This document shows, piece by piece, positions 27,024 through 36,389 of a stretch of 64,000 bases of DNA (position 1 is its first letter; each line of letters opens with the position of its first letter). The DNA comes from Methanococcoides sp. AM1. Lineage in GTDB: Archaea; Halobacteriota; Methanosarcinia; Methanosarcinales; Methanosarcinaceae. The stretch is from assembly GCF_900774055.1 (NCBI RefSeq), contig NZ_CAAGSW010000002.1:62001-126000 (forward strand), read 5' to 3'. The notes under the pieces were generated by a model, which was not told the origin of the DNA, made no database searches, and worked only from the letters and a program-made list of their open reading frames with translations. Both the position numbers and the translations under genes were made by a program.

Positions 27024-28640
27024 ATGTCATTGTTCATTGAGGTCAAAGACCTGACCATATCTTATGATGGTGTTAATGTTCTGAAAAACATCAATCTTAA
27101 CATCAATGAAGGTGAGGTCATTGGAGTTTTGGGTCGAAGCGGTGCAGGAAAGACAATCTTGATGCACGCTTTGAGGGGAGCCGAGGAATATGAGAATATC
27201 TCCGGTTCGATCATCTATCATCTGGCACGATGTAATAAATGTGGTCATATCGATCCGCCCAGCAAGGTAGGTGAAACATGCCGTCACTGTAAGGATGACG
27301 TGATGAAAGCATTTGATGCGGACTTTGTTGCATTGTCCCTTCATGCTAACGAACGCAGAAATGTTTCCAAAAGGATCGCGATCATGCTCCAGCGTACGTT
27401 CGCACTGTATGGCGATGACCAGGTAGTTGCAAACGTCATGAACTCTCTTACTGAGATCGGTTACACTGGTAATGATGCTATGTCAAGGGCAATGGAGCTT
27501 CTTGAGGACGTACGATTGTCCCATCGCATGATGCATGTTGCACGTGACTTAAGTGGTGGAGAAAAACAGAGGGTAGTCCTTGCAAGACAACTTGTAAGAA
27601 ACCCAATGCTGCTTCTTGCCGATGAACCTACGGGTACCCTTGACCCAAGGACTGCAGATGTTGTCCACGATGTCATCGAAAGGGCTGTTAAAGCTTACAA
27701 TATGACCATGGTCATTACATCTCACTGGTCAGATGTTATCGAGGAGCTTGCAGATAAGGCTATCATCCTCGACGATGGCGAGGTTGTCATGGAGGGTGAT
27801 CCTCATGAGGTTGCCACTGAGTTCATGAAGATGGTATCACACATTGAAAAGAACGAGAATATCGTTCTTGGTGAACCAATTATCGATGTCAAGAACCTCG
27901 TTAAAAAATACATCTCTGTTACCAGGGGTGTCGTACATGCTGTCAATGACGTTTCTTTTGAGGTAAAGGAAGGAGAGATCTTTGGTCTTGCAGGTACCAG
28001 TGGTGCAGGGAAGACAACAACCTCTGAGATCCTCATGGGTATCGTGCAACCTACAAAAGGTGATATTCGCGTGCGTGTGGGCGATGAATGGATCGATATG
28101 ACAATTCCGGGTCCTGACAACAGAGGTCGGGCTACCAAATACATGGGTATCCTGCATCAGGAATACGGACTCTACACTCACAGAAGTATCATTGATAATC
28201 TTACAGAGTCCATTGGTATCGACCTTCCTTATGAGCTTGCAGTTCGCAAGGCAATAAAGACACTAATTGCTACTGGTTTCTCTGAAGAGAAAGCAAAGTC
28301 GATCCTGCCAAAGATGGCTGATGACATAAGTGAGGGTGAGAGGCACAGGGTTGCTCTTGCACAGATCCTTATGAAAGAGCCTAACATCATTGTGATGGAT
28401 GAGCCTACGGGTACAATGGACCCGATCACAAAGATCGAAGTTACAAGGTCTATCCTTAAGGCACGTGATGAGATGGGTGACACATTCGTTATCGTGTCAC
28501 ACGACATGGACTTCCTGCAGGAAGCATGTGATCGCGTCGCACTAATGAGGGATGCTAAGATAGTAGCTGTTGGCGAACCAAACGACGTTCTTTCCCAGCT
28601 TACCGAAGAAGAACGCTTACTTGTTGCTCAGGAAGCATAA
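27024..28640 (+). CDS. atwA: Methyl-coenzyme M reductase activation component A2
   Basis: An ATPase of the double ABC type, 538 residues. The first cassette has GRSGAGKT and LSGGEKQR, and an inserted zinc-type site [10 protein letters not shown]...CRHC. The second cassette has GTSGAGKT and ISEGERHR. A2 supplies ATP-dependent drive for reducing the Ni centre of factor F430 in methyl-CoM reductase. It has an ideal ribosome binding site (cggaggaaatcaaatg). First gene of the marker cluster; the next gene starts within 50 bp. Confidence 0.96.
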   Translation: MSLFIEVKDLTISYDGVNVLKNINLNINEGEVIGVLGRSGAGKTILMHALRGAEEYENISGSIIYHLARCNKCGHIDPPSKVGETCRHCKDDVMKAFDADFVALSLHANERRNVSKRIAIMLQRTFALYGDDQVVANVMNSLTEIGYTGNDAMSRAMELLEDVRLSHRMMHVARDLSGGEKQRVVLARQLVRNPMLLLADEPTGTLDPRTADVVHDVIERAVKAYNMTMVITSHWSDVIEELADKAIILDDGEVVMEGDPHEVATEFMKMVSHIEKNENIVLGEPIIDVKNLVKKYISVTRGVVHAVNDVSFEVKEGEIFGLAGTSGAGKTTTSEILMGIVQPTKGDIRVRVGDEWIDMTIPGPDNRGRATKYMGILHQEYGLYTHRSIIDNLTESIGIDLPYELAVRKAIKTLIATGFSEEKAKSILPKMADDISEGERHRVALAQILMKEPNIIVMDEPTGTMDPITKIEVTRSILKARDEMGDTFVIVSHDMDFLQEACDRVALMRDAKIVAVGEPNDVLSQLTEEERLLVAQEA

Positions 28641-28684
28641 GTTTAAAATTGAGCTCCCTATATTATGTAGTGGAGGCGATAATC

Positions 28685-30235
28685 CTGAGCGGTAAGATTA
28701 GTGTTGAGGTCAATGATAATCAGGTAGCATTGCCCCCGGGTTCAACTCTGGGGGATGCTATTAAAGCATCGCAGGCTCCTTACAGGGAAGGTACCGCTAT
28801 AGGTATTCTTAAGAAGGACGAAGGTCGCAAAAGCGGTGCTATAATAGATTATGTCGTGAAGACCTCGAAAGGGGACTTCAGGATAGAACTGGAAGGCGAT
28901 TCATCATCTGCTGATGTATGGGCAGATAATTTTAATGAATACGAAGGTACAAAGGTTCGTTGGGATTCCAGGGATGCAGTGGCATTTGGTCCCTTCAAAG
29001 CTGACATTGTGCCAACTCATTCTTTATTATCACTAAACAAATATGATGTTGTGTTCGGAGCGGGCGGCCTTGATCCGAACAATACTCATATGATAATTGC
29101 ACTGGAGGCCCATTCTTCGGAATATGGTACTCCGGAAGATGGCATTTTTGGAAAAGTAGTAAGCGGGATCAATATCCTGCCCGAGCTTGGCAGCGGTGAC
29201 ACTATAGACAGCATTGAACCGATCCTTGAATGGGAGGAGACCGGAGAGCACATATGTACCACTGACCTGACTACGGTCATTGAGGATGGTTCCCGGATAT
29301 TCACCTATATAGAGGTTGAGGTCGACCCTGAAGCACCTGAGGGCGCAGAACATTTCTTTGCGTTGACACGTGATGGTACCTTTGATGTGGAATTTGTTTC
29401 AAGTTCATTCATTTCTGATCATTCATTGCACGGTGAGGCGTGCAAATTCGAGAATTTCGATCCCCGAACAAGAGGTTCGGTATGGGTACGAACTGTGGGT
29501 TACGGTACCGGAAAGGTGTTCATCGCTAAGGATGACAGGCCTGCCAGCATCATGCATTCGGTTGTAGGACATCTTTCCATTGGAACAGAGCTTGTCCAGA
29601 TGGCAGAGGCCGACCAGAAGCTGATGGTCAGGACATCTCCTGAACCGATCTGGCTACTGGGTCTGTCCTTTAAGGAAGCCGAAGAGAAACTTTCAGCTCT
29701 TGGCATTGAGCTTGTAAAGCAGGGTTATACTGAAGACGATGCTGTTATTGTTGAGCAGAAGCCTGCACATAGTATTGATGTCCTGAGGGAAGGTAAGGTA
29801 GAAGCTTTAGGTGTCCCGGATTCAAAGCTTGTGAGTGTTGAACTTTATGACGAACTTGCCCCGAAGACGCTTGATTTCTTCAGGCATGCCATCGACCTCC
29901 AGTTCAAACCGGTAGGCGCACTGCCAATAATGATGACGTATGAGAATACCTACATCTTCAAGGCAGAGAAATCCGCTGAAAAATACAAGGAGATCTTTCC
30001 TGAGAATGTCCCTCAGGGCAAGGTTGCAGCAGGAGAGCTTGGTGTTACTAACCAGGCAGCAAAAAGGCATGGTATGGTCGGTGTGAAACTTGAGGATGAC
30101 GATCTGTTCGGTCCTACAGGTGAGAAGTTCACAAGTACGAATATCATAGGTCGCATCCTTGAGCCTGAAAAACTCAAGGGCATGAAGGATGGGGATGTAA
30201 TGTATGTTATTGAATATACAGGAAGTGATCAATGA
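28685..30235 (+). CDS. Methanogenesis marker protein 3
   Basis: About 516 residues, Mmp3 family, part of the methyl-CoM reductase activation machinery. The N terminus (GKISVEVNDNQVALPPGSTL) looks ubiquitin/ThiS-like. A later stretch VELYDELAPKTLDFFRHA resembles the first strand and helix of cyclophilins. The in-frame ATG/GTG/TTG choices (TTG 28649, GTG 28670) lack a ribosome binding site. A clear ggagg at 28672-28676 is eight bases before CTG 28685, which I give as the likely start. The end overlaps the mmp6 start. Confidence 0.9.
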   Translation: MSGKISVEVNDNQVALPPGSTLGDAIKASQAPYREGTAIGILKKDEGRKSGAIIDYVVKTSKGDFRIELEGDSSSADVWADNFNEYEGTKVRWDSRDAVAFGPFKADIVPTHSLLSLNKYDVVFGAGGLDPNNTHMIIALEAHSSEYGTPEDGIFGKVVSGINILPELGSGDTIDSIEPILEWEETGEHICTTDLTTVIEDGSRIFTYIEVEVDPEAPEGAEHFFALTRDGTFDVEFVSSSFISDHSLHGEACKFENFDPRTRGSVWVRTVGYGTGKVFIAKDDRPASIMHSVVGHLSIGTELVQMAEADQKLMVRTSPEPIWLLGLSFKEAEEKLSALGIELVKQGYTEDDAVIVEQKPAHSIDVLREGKVEALGVPDSKLVSVELYDELAPKTLDFFRHAIDLQFKPVGALPIMMTYENTYIFKAEKSAEKYKEIFPENVPQGKVAAGELGVTNQAAKRHGMVGVKLEDDDLFGPTGEKFTSTNIIGRILEPEKLKGMKDGDVMYVIEYTGSDQ

Positions 30236-30669
30236 TGGCTGAAGGTACTGAGGATAACATCACCAGGATCGTTGTGATAAGCTCTGACAGTGTCCTGCCA
30301 ATGGATGCTGCCATGAAGGTCTATGAGTCAGAGGACGCTATCACCATCAAAGAGACCTGTTTCGGGACAATGGTGAATGGCCCCAGGGATGCTGTTAACA
30401 GGGTTGTGGAAACTCTCCGGTCCATGGACCGCAATCACATATTTGTAAAGGACAGGGGTTTTAAGCCTGGTGCGGAAGTACGCTGTCGTGCCGGAAGGGG
30501 CGGCGGTCCTAGACCCGGGTTCCATTTCCTGAGGGAAGAGGTGAGCATGCTTCCAATGATCGGCAGGGCACTGGATGAGTATGATGCCGGTGAACCGCTT
30601 GAAGAAAAAGAAACTCCTGGAAAACTTGATGTATTGAAGTTGAAAAAGATCATTGATTCAGAATTATGA
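30232..30669 (+). CDS. Methanogenesis marker protein 6
   Basis: A 145-residue protein of the Mmp6 family, recognised by the Arg/Gly-rich RCRAGRGGGPRPGFHFL segment and by position in the marker cluster. Biochemical role unknown. Its ATG overlaps the stop of mmp3 (ATGA), so translation is coupled; ggaagtgat precedes it. A second ATG (30235) is equally possible. Confidence 0.9.
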   Translation: MMAEGTEDNITRIVVISSDSVLPMDAAMKVYESEDAITIKETCFGTMVNGPRDAVNRVVETLRSMDRNHIFVKDRGFKPGAEVRCRAGRGGGPRPGFHFLREEVSMLPMIGRALDEYDAGEPLEEKETPGKLDVLKLKKIIDSEL

Positions 30670-30678
30670 GGTGTTATT

Positions 30679-31134
30679 TTGGCAAAAGTTATCATTTATC
30701 CAACAAACAGCCTTATCCTTTCCGACATGGTAGAGAGATTCGGGCATGAACCTCTTGCTATGATGGAGAAGATACGCGAGAAGATCACTACAGTGGGTGT
30801 GGATTCCCCTCCTTTGAACATAACTCCTGAGGGACCAAAACATGGTCTGAAATATGCAGCGGTAGAAGTTCCGGCAGGTGTCAGGGGCAGGATGTCCATT
30901 ATTGGTCCGCTTATCGATATCGCGGAAGCTGCAATTATTGTCGGTGATGCGTCCATAAGCTTTGGCTGCATGGGCTGCGCTCGTACAAATGAGCTTACGA
31001 AGTTTCTCATAAGGGAGAAGGAGATTCCTGTTCTTGAAATACAATATCCTCACACGGAAGAGGAAGGAAAGGCCTTCGTGTATAATATAGCAGAGTTCCT
31101 GAAAGCCCTGCCAACCGGAAGTGATGATGAATGA
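30679..31134 (+). CDS. Methanogenesis marker protein 5
   Basis: A 151-residue protein of the Mmp5 family. Features are [22 protein letters not shown] at the start and a Cys pair in [12 protein letters not shown] that could bind a metal or cluster. The start is TTG with gaggtg seven to eight bases upstream. It sits 9 bp after mmp6 and overlaps the start of mmp15. Role unknown, restricted to methanogens and related methane-metabolising archaea. Confidence 0.9.
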   Translation: MAKVIIYPTNSLILSDMVERFGHEPLAMMEKIREKITTVGVDSPPLNITPEGPKHGLKYAAVEVPAGVRGRMSIIGPLIDIAEAAIIVGDASISFGCMGCARTNELTKFLIREKEIPVLEIQYPHTEEEGKAFVYNIAEFLKALPTGSDDE

Positions 31135-32372
31135 CTGAAAAAGATCAGGTATTGATAGCACTTGTTTCCTGTGGAAGTGAATATGCAGGTGTCCAGAAAG
31201 AGCTGGAAAATGCTGCAAGCACCCTGAATGCAAAGCTGGTCTATCCGGAGATGGATGTTGCATCACTTGACACCATAGGTATGGATTTTGGGCTGGAAGT
31301 CGCAAGCCCTGACCTGAAACTCATGATGGCAAGGGCAAAGGCAGTAGTTGAAGGCGTTGCCAAGGTGGATGGTGTGTTCGTAACATCATGTTTCCGCTGT
31401 GCAGAAGCTGCTATTGTCAGGAACGAGATACGCAGGTATATTTTCCAGAACTCAGGTCTTCCTGTCATCAGTTATTCATTTACGGAACGTACCACGGCAG
31501 CTACTCTGCTGACCCGTCTGGAAGCACTGACCACCATTGCGAGAAGGAAGCACTTACTTGCAAGAGAACATCAGGTTGGCATTACTGCCGGAATCGATTC
31601 CGGTTCTACCACAACCAAGGCAGTTGTGATGAAGGACGATAAGATCATCGGTGAGGGCTGGGTCCCGACCATCAAGGTCCTTGAAAGTGCTGATACTGCT
31701 CTGCAGCAGGCACTGGACCAGGCAGGATTGAAGAGGGAGGATATCCAGGCAATAGGCACTACAGGATACGGTCGTTTCCTGATAGGTGAGCATTTCAATG
31801 CTGACCTTGTGCAGGAAGAGATCACTGTAAACTCAAAAGGCGCCGTCTATCTTGCAGGCAAGCAACAGGGCAGTGCAACAGTCATCGATATTGGCGGAAT
31901 GGACAACAAGGCCATATCCGTACAGGATGGCATTCCCGGAATGTTCACAATGGGCGGTATCTGTGCCGGTGCTTCCGGTCGTTTCCTCGAGATGACCTCT
32001 AAACGTCTTGGTGTTGAGATCACAGAACTTGGTGACCTTGCTGTGCGGGGTATGGAAAAGAACGTGGAGATGAACAGTTACTGTATTGTTTTCGGTATCC
32101 AGTCCCTTGTGAACTCCCTTGCAAAAGGCTCGATCCCTGAGGATGTAGCCGCTGCAGCCTGCCATAGCGTGGTGGAGCAGATATTTGAACAGCAGCTTCA
32201 GGAAGTGGAAGTTAAGGAACCACTCATCCTTGTGGGCGGTTCTTCTCTTATTGCAGGTGTTCCAAAGGCCCTTGGCGATCTCTTGAAGATCGATGTGCTC
32301 GTGCCTCCACATTCGCAGCTTATCGGTGCTGTGGGTGCAGCACTTCTTGCATCCGGTTTTGTAAAGGGGTGA
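31131..32372 (+). CDS. Methanogenesis marker protein 15 (BadF/HgdC-like ATPase)
   Basis: A 413-residue protein. A first ~145-residue part of its own is followed by an actin/Hsp70-type ATPase like the activator of 2-hydroxyacyl-CoA dehydratase: [34 protein letters not shown] and the cluster-cysteine segment [13 protein letters not shown] with a second Cys in NSYCIVFG. This suggests ATP-driven electron transfer, fitting methyl-CoM reductase activation. ATG overlaps the end of mmp5 (ATGA). Confidence 0.92.
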   Translation: MTEKDQVLIALVSCGSEYAGVQKELENAASTLNAKLVYPEMDVASLDTIGMDFGLEVASPDLKLMMARAKAVVEGVAKVDGVFVTSCFRCAEAAIVRNEIRRYIFQNSGLPVISYSFTERTTAATLLTRLEALTTIARRKHLLAREHQVGITAGIDSGSTTTKAVVMKDDKIIGEGWVPTIKVLESADTALQQALDQAGLKREDIQAIGTTGYGRFLIGEHFNADLVQEEITVNSKGAVYLAGKQQGSATVIDIGGMDNKAISVQDGIPGMFTMGGICAGASGRFLEMTSKRLGVEITELGDLAVRGMEKNVEMNSYCIVFGIQSLVNSLAKGSIPEDVAAAACHSVVEQIFEQQLQEVEVKEPLILVGGSSLIAGVPKALGDLLKIDVLVPPHSQLIGAVGAALLASGFVKG

Positions 32373-32377
32373 TCTTC

Positions 32378-32989
32378 ATGGAACCCCTTGAGATATTCAT
32401 TGTAGAGACTACCGAGCCTTCTGAGGCAAAAGCATACGAAAGCATCATGAAGGATGTTATTTCCGAGCTTGCTTTTGTGAGGACCATCGGAAGGATAAAA
32501 GTGAGGATAAGGCCTGAGGATTCATTGTTCATGATGGCCCTCATCCTTCGTAGAGGCCTTCCACCTATAAAGGCGAAGGAGATCTCTGATACTGAGATAG
32601 ACAGGCCCGGATCAAAAGTGATCATCACTGTAACGGATGAGAAGACGATCCCTCAATTCCTCGAAAAACTATGGGCACAATTTGGAAGGGCGAATGTCAT
32701 ACAGCCCCAGAGGAATCTGATCGAGGTGATCTCTGATGACCTGAAAGCAGCCGAAGATTCCATCGGTGATATCGTTGTGGATGATCCGGAAAAATCTCTT
32801 CGTGAAAGGCTTGCGGATATGGCAATACGTGCCACTCCCGAGGGGTTCAGGATACGTTATCACTCTTTTGATAATGGCAGGTTCATATTTGTGGCATCTG
32901 AGGATACTATGCAACAGGAATGGATAGATGAGGCTCGTGTAATGCTTGAAGATCTGACAGGAGATGATGTTAATGGCAGCAGTGCTTGA
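32378..32989 (+). CDS. Methanogenesis marker protein 17
   Basis: About 203 residues, Mmp17 family, beta-alpha repeats with no Cys. Members are reported as subunits of the methyl-CoM reductase activation complex with Mmp7, Mmp3, McrC and A2. The frame opens with a GTG at 32369 overlapping the mmp15 stop, but the ATG at 32378 has ggggtgat at proper distance. The end overlaps the mmp7 start. Confidence 0.9.
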   Translation: MEPLEIFIVETTEPSEAKAYESIMKDVISELAFVRTIGRIKVRIRPEDSLFMMALILRRGLPPIKAKEISDTEIDRPGSKVIITVTDEKTIPQFLEKLWAQFGRANVIQPQRNLIEVISDDLKAAEDSIGDIVVDDPEKSLRERLADMAIRATPEGFRIRYHSFDNGRFIFVASEDTMQQEWIDEARVMLEDLTGDDVNGSSA

Positions 32990-33908
32990 ACCATATATCT
33001 ATGAAGGCGGTATCCACAAACACAGTCTGATTCTCGAGTTGCTGGAAGACCTTGGTGGTTATCTTGTGCAAAAGACACCTGCTTCCACAGAAGTGACCCT
33101 TGTAATGCTTATCCCGAAAAAAGATGTTCCTCTTGTGGAAGAGCTTTGCAATAAGTTGCTGGGAAAACTTACTCCTGCACCTCTGACAGGTACCGAGATC
33201 GCAGTGGTGTCCCCGACCCTTGCTTCACATCATCTTCCGCACTCAGCATGTGATATTGCGGAGTACCTGCGTCGTGGAGGTGCGAACACCAACATGATAG
33301 GCCTTGCAAGGGGGATGGGAAGACGGGTAGCACTTTCTGCAGACTACGAGAGGAGACTTATCAACGAGCATGATGTTGCAGTGTTCTCTTTTGGTACTTT
33401 CAAGGATTGCATTATCAACAAGAAGCCAAAGCTCTTTGAAGGGATCGATATTCCAATAATAGTTACTGGTGGCCCGGACCTTGAAACTGGCGATGTTCCC
33501 GGGTGTGATATGTATGTGGGATGCATTGGTCGTGTTGCTCACAGGATGAGGAAAGGTCCTGAACTTGATGCAATGGACGTGCTTAATGAAAAGGTCGGTG
33601 AGATGATAAATCTCAAGAGGGAAAGGATCTCAAAAGATCCGCTTGTTGTTCTTCCTGCAAGGCTGATGAAAGAGGTACAGGAGCAGATTCCTGATATCCA
33701 TGATGTTCTGACCCCTGCACCGATCACACTTCAGCTCGATGGGATGAGGGTCAAGTTGCCTTTTGATGAATATCATGAAGCTATTGGTAATATCGAGTTC
33801 GATGAAGGCTTCAGGCTTTCGGATATTGCTGATATAATGCCTTCAAAGATGAAAGATTATGTCCTTATAAAGATCAAACGCAGGTCTGAGGTAGGATCAA
33901 AAATTTAA
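32973..33908 (+). CDS. Methanogenesis marker protein 7
   Basis: About 311 residues, Mmp7 family. Cysteines include ELCNK, HSACDIAEYLRRGG, DCIIN and GCDMYVGCIGR, several of which could hold a complex Fe-S cluster. The protein is reported as part of the nitrogenase-like-cluster activation complex of methyl-CoM reductase. ATG 32973 has aggag nine bases upstream; two earlier ATGs (32964, 32967) are too close to that site. Last recognised marker in this operon. Confidence 0.9.
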   Translation: MAAVLEPYIYEGGIHKHSLILELLEDLGGYLVQKTPASTEVTLVMLIPKKDVPLVEELCNKLLGKLTPAPLTGTEIAVVSPTLASHHLPHSACDIAEYLRRGGANTNMIGLARGMGRRVALSADYERRLINEHDVAVFSFGTFKDCIINKKPKLFEGIDIPIIVTGGPDLETGDVPGCDMYVGCIGRVAHRMRKGPELDAMDVLNEKVGEMINLKRERISKDPLVVLPARLMKEVQEQIPDIHDVLTPAPITLQLDGMRVKLPFDEYHEAIGNIEFDEGFRLSDIADIMPSKMKDYVLIKIKRRSEVGSKI

Positions 33909-33936
33909 TAATATTAGTAAATTAGTGAGGATCATT

Positions 33937-34419
33937 ATGGAGATCGAAAAGATCAGAGAGATCGTGGAAAAGGAGCCTGATGAGGCGGTTTCAGAAATAC
34001 TGGAAGGGGTTAAAGAAAGGTATGGTGAGATACCATATATCCTGAACTTCATGAAGGATATGCCTGACCTTCTGATACCAAAAGTGATGTATGACAATTC
34101 CATCATGAGGGAATTCGAAAGACTTGATCCCAAGACCATCGAACTGATATGTATCGGTGTTTCTTCAGCTATTCGCTGTGATCACTGCATGAAGATGCAT
34201 ATCCGTGTGGCACACAGGCTCGGTCTGACAAAAGAAGAGATCTTCGATGCTGTCCTGATCGGTGGTGCAATGTCAAATGCCTCTGTTCTTGCAGAAGGTA
34301 CCAGGGCTCTTGATCTTGAGTTCAATGGCTCGAAACCTGATGCCGAAGAGGAATGTGATGTCTGTAACATCGCTCCTGGTAATAATGACAATGGCGGTAA
34401 GGTCAACAATGAAGATTAA
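33937..34419 (+). CDS. AhpD/carboxymuconolactone decarboxylase-like protein
   Basis: About 160 residues. The AhpD-type redox motif CDHCMKMHIRVAHRLGLTKEEI places the Cys pair and His as in peroxidase-reductant AhpD proteins. A second pair CDVC lies near the C terminus, with an Asn/Gly-rich tail. Likely thiol-disulfide or peroxide-related chemistry. It starts 28 bp after mmp7 on the same strand, so probably the last gene of that operon. gagg is six bases before ATG 33937 (frame opens at GTG 33925). Confidence 0.82.
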   Translation: MEIEKIREIVEKEPDEAVSEILEGVKERYGEIPYILNFMKDMPDLLIPKVMYDNSIMREFERLDPKTIELICIGVSSAIRCDHCMKMHIRVAHRLGLTKEEIFDAVLIGGAMSNASVLAEGTRALDLEFNGSKPDAEEECDVCNIAPGNNDNGGKVNNED

Positions 34420-34529
34420 CTGTCAATAATATCCTGAACAAAAAATGAGTCTCAACAATTAGTGATGTCTACTTTGGCATTTGGCATCACTTTTCGTTAT
34501 TTCTATTTTTTTATCTTATCCTTTATTTC

Positions 34530-35429
34530 TTATCCAAGAATTGGTGTTCCTGAGAGAAGAGCGCCTGCAATGTATCCAAGGATAACTCCTCCATTTAGGA
34601 ATGGCAGTCCTGCCTGTGGCTTTCCTTTCATGACGAAGATGGTCAGTGCAAAGAACCCTATAATTGTGCCTGCCATTGCTCCAAGGGCAGGATATGAGAT
34701 AAATCCGGTATGCTCGATGAACACATTTGCTGATACAACAAGAACTGTGGGCATGACCGCATCCCCCAGACCCATGAAGAATGCATCCCTTTCACCTTCT
34801 GCTTTAAGGCTGTCTTTTATGAAAGAATAGTTCAGTTTCTTTGGGATGACAAACAGGATGGGCAGTTTCAGGTCCATCACTCCTTCTGCAAGAGCTATCA
34901 TGTGCTTTGTCTTGTAAACGGAAATGGCATCGTATATTGCCAGCAGGCTCAGAAGCACTATGGCGGGTGCTATCCCGAACGATATTCCGAAAATTGAGCT
35001 TGCGGCGGCTGCGATTATAATGCCTGTAATGTCGATGACATACCATTCAGGGTACTTGTAAAGAAGTGCTGTCAGGGCTATTGCAAGTGGAATAGCTATG
35101 GCATTGCTCATTGCCTCGTTGAATCCGAGAATGAAGAACATTGGATAAAATCCATAATAGACGGTTGCTGCCACCGCAAGAAGTATTGTGAGTTGTATGA
35201 CCCATTTCATGTTCCTTTTAATGGCCATAAGCAGCAGGAACGTGAATACGAGAATAAATCCGATGTAATACAATGAATTTGCAGTGGATTCGGGATTTTC
35301 CACAGCCCTCATCCCCAGTTCATCCATAGGGGATGCCAGGAAAAGTGCTAAGGACTGTATCACCAGTATCAATCCAGCCATTACTAACATTGGGAGGTAA
35401 TCCCTGAATGTGTCTTTTTCAGAACTCAC
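34530..35429 (-). CDS. Presenilin/signal-peptide-peptidase family aspartyl protease
   Basis: A 299-residue membrane protein with about nine helices. The catalytic aspartates are in IYDAISVYKTKHM (Asp167) and GLGDAVMP (Asp223). The PAL-like third motif is QAGLPFLNGG (about 272-281). The active site lies within the membrane; such archaeal homologues cleave transmembrane segments. It stands alone between convergent and divergent neighbours. Substrate unknown. Confidence 0.9.
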   Translation of the reverse strand: MSSEKDTFRDYLPMLVMAGLILVIQSLALFLASPMDELGMRAVENPESTANSLYYIGFILVFTFLLLMAIKRNMKWVIQLTILLAVAATVYYGFYPMFFILGFNEAMSNAIAIPLAIALTALLYKYPEWYVIDITGIIIAAAASSIFGISFGIAPAIVLLSLLAIYDAISVYKTKHMIALAEGVMDLKLPILFVIPKKLNYSFIKDSLKAEGERDAFFMGLGDAVMPTVLVVSANVFIEHTGFISYPALGAMAGTIIGFFALTIFVMKGKPQAGLPFLNGGVILGYIAGALLSGTPILG

Positions 35430-35558
35430 AATAAATGCTCCCTTTCTATCAAAATTTCTCTGGAATTCTAAATATCTGCACAGTATTTAATAGTATGTAA
35501 GAATTATAATACGTATCATCAGCAAAATATTGCTGCAAGCATTTGTAAATGAGGTAAA

Positions 35559-35885
35559 ATGATGGATACTCGGGACATTGTATTTTCACTTGTGATGGTT
35601 GTATCGTCCTTTGTGCTGACCTATGAATGGTTGGGTAGGTTCAAATATAGTCCTGCAAACTCTCTGATCATATTGTCCGCTATTGTCATGGTAGGGGCAT
35701 TGGCTGCTATGATCCTTTCTGTGGACATAAGGCTTCGGAGGATCGAAAAGACGCTGGATGAGAAGGAACGTTCTCTTCGCATAAACGTGCAGAGCATTGA
35801 AACTTCAATGGATAAGAAGATGAACGAAGTTATCACTGTGGTAGATGAAGCAATGGATTCAATGAATAGGAGAGCATACCGTTGA
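35559..35885 (+). CDS. Small two-helix membrane protein with coiled-coil tail
   Basis: A 108-residue protein. Two membrane helices (about 8-22 and 35-54) are followed by a charged heptad-like cytoplasmic helix (IRLRRIEKTLDEKERSLRI onward). No family recognised. The topology suggests a membrane-tethered scaffold or chemoreceptor-like stalk. A ribosome binding site gaggt stands three bases before the ATG. Confidence 0.7.
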   Translation: MMDTRDIVFSLVMVVSSFVLTYEWLGRFKYSPANSLIILSAIVMVGALAAMILSVDIRLRRIEKTLDEKERSLRINVQSIETSMDKKMNEVITVVDEAMDSMNRRAYR

Positions 35886-36054
35886 TCTCCTATCTTTCTA
35901 TTCTCTTATTAGGCTGAAGTTGTTATCTGAAAACAGTATTCACTTATTGTGACAGTCGACAGATGCCGTAAAGCATATTAATATGGCAGTATTATGTGAA
36001 CTGTGTTAGAGTGCTGGACTTTATTAGATTGTTACGTTATAGGGGATTGCGTAT

Positions 36055-36369
36055 ATGCGCATTAATTTAGAACCGATCGGCATTATCAAAAAAGCTGGGA
36101 AATATTCAGAGGTGCTTATATACTCTGAATTTGAACAGATTGTAAAGAATCTTGTTTCTAAAATTGGTAAAAATCCTGTTTGTGGTCAGGAACTACTGAT
36201 AGTGCATAAGAACGGTAAAGGTGATGATGTACATCAGGTGGAAATAACTAAAACAACAGTTCTCGAACGTGCAGGCAATGTTCTCAAGATTGGCAGGATC
36301 AATGCACATGATGATTCAGTAATAGATGTGCGTATCGATATAAATGAAGATATTTCAAGGCATAGCTGA
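36055..36369 (+). CDS. Short TrmO/TsaA-like (UPF0066-related) protein
   Basis: A 104-residue protein. The beginning (LEPIGIIKKAGKYSEVLIYSEF) and the end (GNVLKIGRINAHDDSVIDVRIDI) resemble the first and last beta-strands of TrmO-type N6-methyltransferases. The central SAM-binding part with the PNPIG motif is missing. It is therefore about two-thirds of normal length and probably lost methyltransferase activity, or is a distinct small family. It lies 20 bp before fen on the same strand. Family link is inference. Confidence 0.6.
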   Translation: MRINLEPIGIIKKAGKYSEVLIYSEFEQIVKNLVSKIGKNPVCGQELLIVHKNGKGDDVHQVEITKTTVLERAGNVLKIGRINAHDDSVIDVRIDINEDISRHS

Positions 36370-36389
36370 TCTGTTTTTAATAAGGTAAC

